From the NCBI RefSeq assembly GCF_040807025.1, contig NC_090946.1, forward strand, positions 7,358,001 through 7,422,000: 64,000 nucleotides of DNA. The letters are read 5' to 3'. Of this stretch, positions 35,282 through 45,479 are shown one piece after another (the first letter of the stretch is position 1; each line of letters starts with the position of its first letter). The translations under genes and the position numbers were made by a program. The notes below the pieces were generated by a model. That model searched no databases. It was given only the letters and a program-made list of their open reading frames with translations, and had not been told where the DNA came from. The DNA comes from Struthio camelus (Eukaryota; Chordata; Aves; Struthioniformes; Struthionidae).

Positions 35282-38200
35282 TCAGTCCTTCTCCTGGCCT
35301 AAGCTCTCCTCCGTGATGCCCTGGGCCGCGAGCTCAGCCAGCACGTTGTCCAGGTAGTTGACGTCGGGGTAGCCGTGGCCGGTGAGGTTGGAGCCAAACT
35401 CCGTCTTGTGGTGGATCTCGTTCCAGATCACGGTGTCCGACTCGCCCGTGGTGCTGGAGGTCCCGATGGCGAAGATCAAGCGCCGGTCCCAGGCTACCAA
35501 CAGCAACTTCAGTACCTGCCAGGCGGGAGCATTACTTATGTAGGAGCCGATTTGTTCGAAGGCAAGCTTCATCGTCATGTTGAACCCCACCTCACCCCAG
35601 GCCGCGCATATGAGCCACCGGCAGCTCCAACTCCAACATCCCAGGCCGGGTGGAGGAGGCAGGGGAAGGGCCAGGAGGAAACGCTGGGCAGGGGATGGAG
35701 ACAGGGAAGAAAAGGAAGCGGGGCAGTCTCTCGGATACCAGCGCGGGGTCCTACAGAGGATGGTTCGCCCAAACCAGAAAGACGGGGGCGGGCTGCAGAG
35801 CTCCCCGCAGCGCACGATGACGTCTCAGCCCTCCCGCACGTCCCGCAGAGCGTACCGGATGGGCGAGAGGCAAAAACCTCCATCCGCGCTTGCCTGCCTA
35901 AGTCCAGTTTGCTTTTCCCCTTTCTCCAGCTCAACCGCTCTCTCCGCCGAGCTCCCTTCCCCTCCCCTCCAGTACGCCCTCGGAGGGGCCTCGGACAGCT
36001 CGAGCCACCCACGGGAGCCCCTCTCACCTTCCTGCCCTTCTCGCTGTCCGGCAGGTAACAGTGCCGTGGGAAGCCGCGGGCGGTGAAGCTTTTCCCAGGG
36101 TTCGGATGCTCCGGTCCCTGGAGCGTGCGTGGCGGGAGAGAAATTAAAACCTTTGGAGTTCAGAAACTCTTTGGGTGCAAGGCAACCCCCAAACCTTCGG
36201 GGACGCAGAGCTGCACGCGGCTGCCCTTCATCCCGGGGCAGCTACGCTCCAGGATGGTGGCCCTCAATGCCGCCGTCCTCATTGCCACCCAGCGGATGGG
36301 GCCGACGCCGTCCCATAGATTTACCCCAACCCTCCCACCGCCTCCCCGTGGACGCGCAGCTCCCAAGACACCGCTGAAGCCCGATCTCCGAGCTCAGGCT
36401 TGGGTTGTATCACTCCCAGAAAGAGCCCCCGAGGCGACGGAGCGAGGACAAGGCCTGCCAGCCCCGACGGCGACCGCTCACCACCTATCCACCCGGTCCG
36501 GGCACAGGGCCGGGGCGCACCTGCACCCCCGGGGGGATATTGTAGATGATGCGGATGGTTTTGCAGTCAGAGTGGCCGGGCAGCGCGTGAGGGATAATGT
36601 GATACTCCATTTTCCCAGGGGGCTGAGTCCCGGTCTTCACCCCGTAGATGGTTTTGCAGGTCGGGCACTGCAGGCTCCCATCCTGACAACAAAAAAAATA
36701 AAAAGGGGAAGAAAACACAAAATGAGTAATTCCCAGCATCACCCCTAGTGCTGAGCCAGACTGCCTACTCTGAGCACTTTGTCCCTCAACAGAGTTGAAC
36801 ACTATTCCCATCGTAAAACCACGTTCATTTCAAAACCATGCAGGAAGTAGAGAGTAGGGCTGGGAAAAACGTGCTGCTGTGAACCCGCTTTAACCAAGCA
36901 CCTGAGCTTTGAATTTTCTTCCTCATCAGCTTGACAGTCCTCACTACTTTTCTTGCCTCTGGTTTTTTATTTTCCTTTTTCCTTTTTTTCTTTCCTTTTT
37001 TTTTTTGGGGGGGAAATAGAGAAAATCATTTTTGCAAACAATAAAAAACCCCAAAGAACACAAAACCCTGTTTCCCTGGGAGTGTCAAACAAGACGTCAG
37101 TTTGCAGAGGGTTCAAAAAGCCCCTTGCGGCTGGCAAAGCGCTGCCTGACACGGGCTGTTGCGTATCTCTGCTCGCACACGCCGATCAGAGTTCGCTCCC
37201 GCTAACCTTGGGAAGGGCAGAAGCGAAGTCAAGGACGTAAAACTACCTAAGCACAGCTAAAAAAGATAAATGAATAAAATAAAAAAGCCCGTGCAAGCCG
37301 GGTTTTTGATTCAGTGCTTCCAGCAAAGCGCTAGCTTCTGATAAAAGTGTAACTTTCCAAAAAGCCAAGGAGAGGATGACTCAAAAAGCAAACTGGTTTT
37401 CGACCCAGGAAACTTCGGTCCCGTCACACACCTTGTTGCCGTTGTTGTACATAGCGACGAGGCAGTGGAGGTGGAAGATGTGCCCGCACTTGGCCAGCTT
37501 CCCCACCAGGTCGGGCTTGACGGCCGGCTGGGGCCCCTTGTAGCCGGAGGGCGCCGAGAGGCGCTCCATGCAGATGGTGCAGTCCTGCGGCGAAGGGGAG
37601 GACGAGGGTCGAGGCGACGCAGCCCCGGTCTCGCCCCGGGGCAAAAAAAAAAACCCCCCCCTCCGGCACCCGACCGCCGCCAAACGCGGGCAGGGGCGCC
37701 GGGGAGCTCCCAGCCGCGCCATCCCAGCCGCTCTCACCTCGTCCGGCGGATGCCGCACCTTCTGCAGGTATTTTTTCAGCACCTCCTCCGGGGTTTTGCC
37801 TACAGGAGAGGCGAAGCACCGAGAGCAAGAGTCAGAGGCGGCGGGAGAGCGCGGCGGCACGGCGGGGGAGCAAGGAGCCGAGCCGCGGCTCACCCTTCTT
37901 GGCCTGCTTCTTGCTGGTCTTGCGGCAGGTGTGGGAGATGCCGGGGATGGCCTGGATCTCGCTCTTGCTGACGGGCGGCGGGTGCAGCACCAGCTTGGGG
38001 GGTCGCGTGAGGCACACGGGCAGCCCGGCGGCGCTCATCAGGATCCCCGTGATCCCTGGGCGGGCAGAAGGGTGCCGGGTCAGCGGTACGGCGCGCTCGG
38101 CCCCGCAGCCCAACGCCCCGAAGCCGGCGCGCTCCCCTCGCCCCAAGCGACGCGCCGGAGCGGAGGAAGGCACCCCGCCGGCCACGCGGCCCCGGCCTCA

Positions 38201-40442
38201 CCTGCCAGCGCCGGGTTCACAGGGCTGGAGCCGGTGAGGTTCTTCACGGGGACGGTGGGGACCCTGGGCGAGAGAGCAAGAGGAGGTGCCGTCAGCGGGG
38301 TTGGGGGGGGGGGGGGCTTCTCCCGGAAAAATCCCAGACCGGGAAAAGCCACCGTGCAAATTGAGGGCGACCACGGGAGGCGGAAAAGCCGGCGAGGGCA
38401 TCGCCACCCCCAACCACCCGCTGCCGGCCCCAGCGCCGCCGGGCCGCTGTCCCTCCTCGCCCGGGGTTACGGCGAGGCGCGGGGACGGGGGGGGGCCCCC
38501 CCGGCCGCGGCCCGGGGGCGCAGGGCAGGCCGGGCCGGGCGGCCAGACAATAGTTGCCTGAGCGACAGTCCGGGGCCTGGCTGGAAATAGAGAATTCCCT
38601 AATCTAGCCACGACGTGGCCCCTTCCCCCCTCCCCGCTCCAAAGCCTTTTCTTTTGCTCTTTAGAAACCCCGCCTGCGTCTCCAAATTATTCACGGGGCC
38701 CCTTTTTGTCACCACTTGTTTTTTTTTTTCTTCCCCCCCCCCCTTTTCTCTTTTTTCCCTGCCACAGGCACGTCGCCGTGGCTGTTTCCTCCCCCCTCCG
38801 GGGCTCTCTTCCATGGGAAAGTTTCCCAGAGGGGTCAGGAGCACAGAGAGAAAGGGGGGAGGACGGAGAAGGAGAGGAAAGGGGCCAGGCTGCGACAGAA
38901 GGCTGACGGCCGAGCCAGACAAAGGGGAGCAACGGGCTGATTCAATGGCCCCAAAGGAGGAAAAAAAAAACCCCAAATGATAAAAAAAAAAAAAAGTCTT
39001 CTGGGGGTGGGGGGCCGGAGGGATCCCTTCTCCTCGGGCCTGAATAGCTTTTCTTTGGGCCTTTTGATATGACCCACCCATCTTCTGCCACCGAGAGAAA
39101 GAGCAGCCCCGGCCTCCTCATTGAGATTCAAGAGAGGCCGCGGGCCTCGCCTCCGCCCCATCCCCGCTTCGGGTCCCCGGGCGCCTCTGGGAAGAGCAAG
39201 AGGGACCCAGCGGCGCCTCGGCAGCCCGCGGGAGCCTGGGGACCGCTAAGGTCCCCACCACCGCGACTGGGAAAGGGCCACGGGTAGCAAACTCCCGTTG
39301 CCTGCCTTCTCCCTCAGCTACAATCTCGCTCGCGCGCAGCCGGGACTCACCCGGAGGCGATGAGCACCCGGGACTGGGCGATGGCCAAGCGCTGGAGGTG
39401 GCTGCGGTTCAGGGTGCCCAGGCTCGGGCGGGAGGCCTTGCCGTCGCCCGCCCCGGGTGGGCTGGCGGCGGAGCCGGCGGAGCTCAGGGCCGGGGCGCTG
39501 GCCGCCTGCCGCCGGCTCGCTTGGGAAGCCGGCGCCTTGAGCGAGCCGCGTGCCGCCCCGTCGGGCGCCGCGGCCCCCGGGGCCGGTTTGGGGGCGACGG
39601 GCGGCGGGGCGGCCTTGCGGGGCGGCGGGGCCGGGGGGCCGCCCGCCGCCACGGCGGCTTTGACGCTCATGACCAGCAGGCATTGGGGACACGTGCAGGC
39701 GGGCGCCGGCGGCGAAGCGGCGACCCCGGGGCCGGCCGGCCACGATTGGGATTTGGGCAAGGCGCCCGAGACCAACGGATAGATCATGTCAAGGCGGCGG
39801 CGGACGCGGCGCTTGCGCTGGGTCTGCCGGTTGATCTGGCCCATGGTGGCGAAGTCGATGACGTAGCAGAAGCCGATGGCGCTCAGGTCCACCCAAGGGC
39901 GCTGCTTCTCGTAGGCCCGCTGGATGGTGATGCCCACGTCCATGTCGTAGGGCGTCCACGACCCGCTGTCGTTCTCCCACTCCCACACGACGCCCTTGCC
40001 CGGCGCCGACGACGGGTCGTAGTAGCTGCGCCGCACGGGCCGGATGGTGCCTGATGGGGACGGGGATGGGGATGGGGGGGGGGACACCGCTAAAAAGCCA
40101 CCCAGCTGTTTTGCAGCCCCCGCGGGTTTTGAAGAAGCCCCCAAAAGGCGGCGAGGGGGAAGCGACCCCCGTCCCCCCCCACCCCCGTCCCCGCAGGTGC
40201 GCGGAGGCCGGCGGCTCACCCGTGTCCTGGCGGAACTGGTGCATGGAGTGCAGGTCGATGATGTAGGGCGCCAGGCGGCTGTCGGCCTGGCCCAGCACCA
40301 CGCTGCCGCCGCCGCCGCCGCCGCCACGGGGCCCCGCGCGGGCCACCGCCTCGATGTGGTGGCTGACGGCCGGCCCGTAGGGCCGCCAGCGCCCGTGCTC
40401 GTTCAGCCATTCCCACACCACGGCGGCCGAGGCGAGCAGCAT
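35282..40442 (-). CDS. DTX4: Deltex-4, RING-type E3 ubiquitin ligase
   Basis: Nine coding exons (minus strand, 5' to 3'): 40220-40442, 39351-40050, 38202-38263, 37894-38055, 37738-37799, 37432-37584, 36521-36682, 36028-36117 and 35282-35515. All introns are GT-AG, the phase is kept throughout, and the product is 615 residues (human 619). Deltex ligases ubiquitinate targets in Notch trafficking, and DTX4 is reported to act on TBK1. Domains are two WWE domains at about 1-155 ([31 protein letters not shown]), a proline/alanine-rich linker at about 170-300, a RING at about 405-465 ([18 protein letters not shown]) and the DTC domain at about 470-612 ([32 protein letters not shown]). A GCC-repeat-encoded glycine run lies in exon 1. 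Introns are very short (about 62 bases to 1.1 kb). Confidence 0.97.
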
Positions 40443-40548
40443 GGGCAGGCGGCGCCGCGCGACGTGGGGTGCGGGCGGGTGGGACAAAACACGAAGGGAA
40501 AAAGAAATTTCACAACAAAAAAGCCCTCAGGCCGGGCGAGCCGGTCCA

Positions 40549-40573
40549 CGCCGCCGCCGCCGCCGCCGCCGCC
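40549..40573 (-). repeat. CGG trinucleotide run in DTX4 5' leader region
   Basis: About eight CCG/GCC units lie roughly 110 bases upstream of the DTX4 start codon. In the transcript sense this is a CGG run, probably 5' UTR. Such tracts are prone to length change. Confidence 0.7.
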
Positions 40574-40640
40574 CGCCCATGGCGCGGCCGCCCCGCCGCC
40601 GCCGCGCGCACCCGCGCGCAGAAACACGCACACGCGCGGC

Positions 40641-40665
40641 CGCCCCGCCCCGCCCCGTGACGTCA
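40641..40665 (-). promoter_or_regulatory. DTX4 promoter: GC boxes and palindromic CRE
   Basis: A full palindromic cAMP-response element TGACGTCA at 40658-40665 sits beside a run of CCGCCCC GC boxes (40641-40656), about 215 bases upstream of the DTX4 ATG, inside a CpG island. The motifs are seen directly. Binding by CREB/ATF and SP-family factors is inference. Confidence 0.6.
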
Positions 40666-41251
40666 GCGCTCCGCGGTGGAGCGGGGTCGGTGGTGGGGGG
40701 GGGGGGAGGAGGCGGCGCGGACCACCTCGTCGGGGTGAACCATTGCGGTGGGGGGGGGGAGAGAGAGAGAGGCAAGGCCGGGCGGAACCATTGCGGCGCC
40801 GGCGCGGGGAGGGGGGGGGAGCTCGGCGTGGGTGGTCACGGCCGTGGGGACGCGGCAGCCGTCGGTGGCTCCGCTGCGGTCACCTGCCGCCAAAGCCGGT
40901 AGCGAGCGGTCTCGCCCGTCACGGGCTGTGTCCGTGTGGTGTGTGTGTCCCCCCCCCCACACACACACACAAACCCCGTGCCTCAGTTTCCCCTTCCGCC
41001 GGCCCCTGCTCGCCCACCCCCCACCGTGGCGTCGCGCCACCCCAGCCGATACCCCGCGCTCTTTCATTTCTCCCTGCGGCCGGCAGCCATCTCGTCCACG
41101 CCGGGGCGGGAAAGGGGGAAAAAAAAATAAATAAATAGAATTAAATTAAATTAAATTAAAAAACAAACCCAATATCCCAAGCAGCTGAGAAGCGCCCCCC
41201 CCCGCCCCGGCCGCGTGCCCTTCGCAGGGCAGGCCGGGCGAGCCGGGGCTA
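40666..41251. other. Gap between DTX4 promoter and CNTF 3' end
   Basis: This GC-rich stretch has G runs and a GT/CA-type patch at about 40930-40975. A pentanucleotide (ATTAA)n run lies at about 41139-41160 after an A-rich stretch. There are no coding signs. GLYAT- or FAM111-like sequence, present at this place in mammals, is absent. Confidence 0.55.
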
Positions 41252-41257
41252 TTTATT
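41252..41257 (-). terminator. Probable CNTF poly(A) signal
   Basis: TTTATT on the plus strand, AATAAA in CNTF orientation, lies 122 bases beyond the CNTF stop codon. It implies a very short 3' UTR. Confidence 0.55.
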
Positions 41258-41379
41258 TCTCCGTGCCGTTTGCAGCCCTAAAATAACGCCTGGCTGGGGC
41301 CGGGCCTCTTGGCGGAGCGTCTCCTCCGGATGGCGGCGGGGAGGGGGGCAAAAAAGCCTCCCGCCCCCTGGGCCGCCGT

Positions 41380-42056
41380 TCAGCGGCCGCCGGGGCCGGG
41401 CTTGGCGAGCTGCCGCAGGTCGCGGGCGGACCGCACGGCCCAGCGGGCCAGCTCCCGCAGCACGCCCAGGCCCCGCAGCTTCCTCTCGAAGAGGCCGAGG
41501 CCCGGCAGGGCGGGCGGCCCGGCGGCCTCCTCGCCGCCGGCGGGCCCTCGGCTCTCCAGCCTCAGCAGCTCCTCCAGGTGATAGGCGAAAGCGGAGACTT
41601 GGAGCAAGACGGCGGCCAAGGCGTCGCCCAGGGCCGGGTCGGCGGCGCCCGTTTGCTCCCGTTGCTCCTCCAGCATCTCCGTCAGCAACGCCCGGAAAGC
41701 CCGGTAAGCCCTCAGGTTGTCGACCAGGCGCTGGCTCTCCGTCTGCTCGCCCCAGCGCTCGGCCGCCGCCGCCGGCACCCCGTCCAAGGCCGCCCCGCTC
41801 GCCGAGGCGTCCAGGCCTTGCCTTTCCACCTGGCGGGGCGAGAGGCGTCGAGCCGGGCGGCGGGAAACCCCGGCGCCGTTTGACGGGGCGCCGCCGTTAG
41901 GACGGGGCGACGGGGAACCAACCGACTCACGTAAGCGTCCAGCAGGTCGGCCACGTCCGAACGCATCTTGCCGGCCAGGCGGATGCCGCGGCTGCACAGG
42001 TCGCGGCGCCGCAGGGCGGCCGAGGAGGTCTCCTCCTCCTCCTCCTCCTCCGCCAT
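41380..42056 (-). CDS. CNTF: Ciliary neurotrophic factor
   Basis: Two coding exons, 41931-42056 and 41380-41829, with a 101-base GT-AG phase-0 intron placed after the codon for Tyr42. The human gene has its single coding intron at the same point. The product is 191 residues (chicken about 195). CNTF is a leaderless four-helix IL-6-family cytokine acting through CNTFR/LIFR/gp130 on neurons and glia, and no signal peptide is present here. Family blocks are RRDLCSRGIRLAGKMRSDV (helix A), VERQGLDAS, LRAYRAFRALLTEMLEEQ (helix B), LLQVSAFAYHLEELL (helix C) and LFERKLRGLGVLRELARWAVRSARDLRQL (helix D, with the receptor-binding D1-type region). The N terminus carries seven glutamates from a GAG run. 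It lies directly downstream of ZFP91 on the same strand. Confidence 0.96.
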
Positions 42057-45000
42057 GGTCGCCCCGCGGCCGGCTCGGCTGCCGCCGGGATCACGCAGCG
42101 CCGTCCGTGCCCCGACCCGGAGAGGAAAAATCCCTTGCTGAGCTGGTGCATTCCAGCCGAGAGAGTTCTCGGCTCCCGCGCCTGCCTTGCCCCAAAAAAA
42201 AAAAAAAACAAAGCCCACGAGCCCGGCCCGCCGGCGGCCTCCCGAGCCCGCTCCTCCCTCCCAGCGAGACCGGGCGGCCGCCTAAATCCGCCTTCGCGTC
42301 CCGCCTCCATCCCACCAGGCTTCAAGGCCATCCCGGGAGCGGCGGGAGGTCGCTCCGCCGGCCCAAGCATTCGGCTCTCTCCTTTGGGGGTGCAGGTTCG
42401 CCCCCCCCCCCCACCCCGTTTATTCTGCTTATGCATCACCCGAGCAGGTGGGGAAAAAGGGGGGGGGGGGGAAAAAAAGCAAAGTTTCCCTTTATTAGGC
42501 TATTACACAGCACCTCGGCCCAGAGGGTCCGCACTGCTGGGTGCGGAGCCCACCCCGGCCTCCGGCTCCCGGCCAGGGGGCCACCGCACCCGCGCCCCAG
42601 CCAGCTCCGGCCCCCCCACCGCTCCCTTCCCCTGCCCCAAGGTGGGTTGGGGGGGGAGGAAAAAAAAAAAAAAAAAAGAAATACTACTACTACTAAAATA
42701 GATAAATAAAGAAATACAGGGGGAAAAAAAATACAAAAAGAGTTTATTGCAAACTACTACAATAATTTATTGAAGCAAACGGCATGCGAGTGGAGGAGAG
42801 AGGTGGAGCGGCGGCGACGGGGCCGCGGCGGTCTCGGGGAGCGGGAAGGGAGCTACCCCGGCCTCTGCGGCGCTGGGAAGGGAGTGGGCTGCGCTGGGAG
42901 GACAGCCAGGCCCAGAGCCGAAAAACAAAAAAAAAAAAGGGGGGGGGAAAAGCTACGGGACAACACGGAGGGGGGGAAGAAAAGCCTTAAGCTCTCCTGG
43001 TAGTGTTGCGCGCGAGGCTCTGCCCGCTCCGCGCCGGCTCGAGGGCCAGGGTACGAAAAGCAGCTCGGGCCGAGGCGCCGACCCGCAGCCCCAGAGCGTT
43101 TGGCGCTCCCGGCAGGCGGCACGAGTTGGGCCGGGCCGGCGTTGGGCCGCCGCGCGGGGGCGGAAAGGGCTGGGGCCGCGGCTCGTCGTGCTGCGGGACG
43201 CTGCTGTTGGCGACGGCAGGGCATCGTCGGCCGGCCACCCGGAAAAAGCTGCTAGCGGGAAACGGCGACGGTTCGGGCCTGTTTGCATCCAAGCAAGAGG
43301 TTCGGATCTCGCCGACTGGAGAAAGGGGTTTGAGCTCGACGCCGCGCTGCTTCCCCCTGCCCCGCGCCGGCGGCCCTCGCCCTCCTCTCCGAGGGGGAGC
43401 GGGAGATGCCCCTACCCAGGGCGCGGGACACCACGCTCGCCAACGCTTCGACCGCGAACCGCCCCAACCAACACCAGAAAGTGTTTCGACTCGCTCCGAC
43501 AGAGGTTTCGACGAGGAGGAAGTGGTGGGGGGAGAAAAAATATATATATATATGAATCTCTCTCTCTATCGGGAAGAGCAACCCAACAAAAGCTACCTGG
43601 CTCGAGCCGCAGGCGGATTCTCAGGCAGCATGGGGGACAGCGGGGGCCCTACCGTCAGTTTTTCATAGGAAGTTCCCAACTCAAGTCCCCAACACCCGAT
43701 TTGGCCTAGCAGCTTCGCGGCGCAGACCCATCTCGCGCTCGGACCAGACACTTCAGCTCTGCTCCCAACCACATAAACCCGACTGGAGAGAGAGAGGGGA
43801 AAAAAAAACACCCAAGCAAACAAACAACAACAAAAAAAAACAAGCCAGGTTATTTTCCACCTCTTCCAAAACCGCCAAGAATTCAAACTGCGCGCGGAGA
43901 CCCGGTGGCCTTCAGACAAGGGAGCAGAAAAGACCCGAGACGCGCCGCATCCTACGGAAGCGGTTCCAAGGGCCCCCAGCTCTCCTAACGACGCCGGCGG
44001 GCGCTGCTTCAACCGCCGCCTTTCACAGGAAAGCGGGGCCGTTGGCGCCCCGAGCGAGGAGCCTGGAGGACAAGGACGGCGCCCCGCGAACCGGGCCGGG
44101 CCGAGAAGCCGACAGCCCCCTTAGTCCCGCATCAGTCTGTCGCGTTGCGTAAACGAGCCCCGAGACAACCGTTTCCGCTCTCTGCGCCCACTTCTTTGCC
44201 TAGACCTGGAAAGGAGAGGCAGCGTTGGAAGAGGAGCAGGACATGCCGCCGCCGGTAAGCGGCTCAGAGCTGTCCTAAGTCAAGCCAACAAGTTCCTAGC
44301 TAACGATGTTCTTCCCTGCAAGGCTAGGGAGCAGGGATGAGGCAAAAGGGGGTGGGGGGGGGGAAAGAGGGGAGGAGGGGGGAAGGCAATTAATGCAAGG
44401 AGTTCATTGCAAGCCGGGAGGGAGGCAGGAGCCGGCCGTTCCACCACTCACCTCATCCTCCCAGTTAAAAACGCTGCTGCAAAGACTCTCGCTGCCAACG
44501 AGGCTCTTTCTCCAGGGGCTCTCGCTCTACTCCGGGAAAGCCGCGACTCCAGAACGCCGCCCTTCACCTCCGTTCTCCCCGCTGCTCTTACGACGGCACC
44601 GCTCGCTCCCTACAACTCGCTAGCGTGAAGGAGCCTACTGGGAAACAGCCCGAACCCTTCCCCAAACCACCCCCCCCCCCCCCAAAAAACCAAGAACATA
44701 ACTAAAAAATACCGACCCTTTTATCAATAAATAAGGAATCTTGTTACCACAACACGAAAACGAAACACGTTCAAAGTGCAAATTACTGTCGTCAAACCGG
44801 GATGCTCCTCCTTGCCTCTCCCGCGCAGGGCTCCCGCAGCCCCCCAGGCCTCTCCGAGCAAACACGATCTACGAGCCAGGGCGTTCCCTAGACTTCCTGC
44901 CAGAGACGGAGCAGAGGAGCGCGGTGGGGAGAGGGACGCGTGCTGTTTTACAGCTCACCCTGCTGAGGGGGCCTAAAGTGCCAAGCCAAACTCCCAGCCC

Positions 45001-45479
45001 CGGGGAGGAAGAATGAGACTGCAAGGACCAGAGTGCAGCGATGCATAGAAGTTGGGACCACGGGGGCGGGAGGGAGTCCCGAGAAACTCGTCCAGAGCAC
45101 AAACGGCGTTCTAGTTTGCAAGTGGGGGGCCGCGTCAAGGAGCCAGAAAGGCATCTGCTTTGGGGCAGAGCAAAGGGTTTCAGCCGTTCCCCCCGCCTTG
45201 GAGAAATCCGTCGCTCGATCCAACTCGCTCTGGTAACGGCGGCGCGTGCCCCTTTCTACAAAGGGGCAGAGGGAGAAAGAGAGAGAGAAGTGGTTGGGAG
45301 AAAGAGGATGTGCTGTGATCCACGCTGGAGGGGAGCAGACCCTTCGGTTATTTACTAGTATCTTAAGTTTTGTTTAACTTTTCTCTCTTTCAATAAGTTT
45401 CTCCATTTTTTTTTTCTTTCTTTTTTTCCTTTTAAATACAGAGTCCAAACTGTCCCAGCACCCGCGTGCTCCCCGCCCA
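42057..45479 (-). other. ZFP91 3' UTR and CNTF promoter region
   Basis: No other gene is seen. By position most of this is likely ZFP91 3' UTR; the mammalian ZFP91 transcript also has a long 3' UTR. Poly(A) hexamers in this sense lie at 42766-42771, 42743-42748 and 42491-42496. The last, in a CTAATAAAGG context, would leave under 450 bases for the CNTF promoter and leader. The stretch has TA and CT runs near 43541-43570, A runs near 43800-43850 and a GA-rich patch near 44350. Open frames are GC-driven and without motifs. Confidence 0.5.
42491..42496 (-). terminator. Candidate distal ZFP91 poly(A) signal
   Basis: AATAAA in ZFP91 orientation lies about 3 kb beyond its stop codon and about 435 bases before the CNTF start. 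Alternative hexamers at 42743 and 42766 are equally canonical, so the true 3' end is undecided. Confidence 0.4.
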
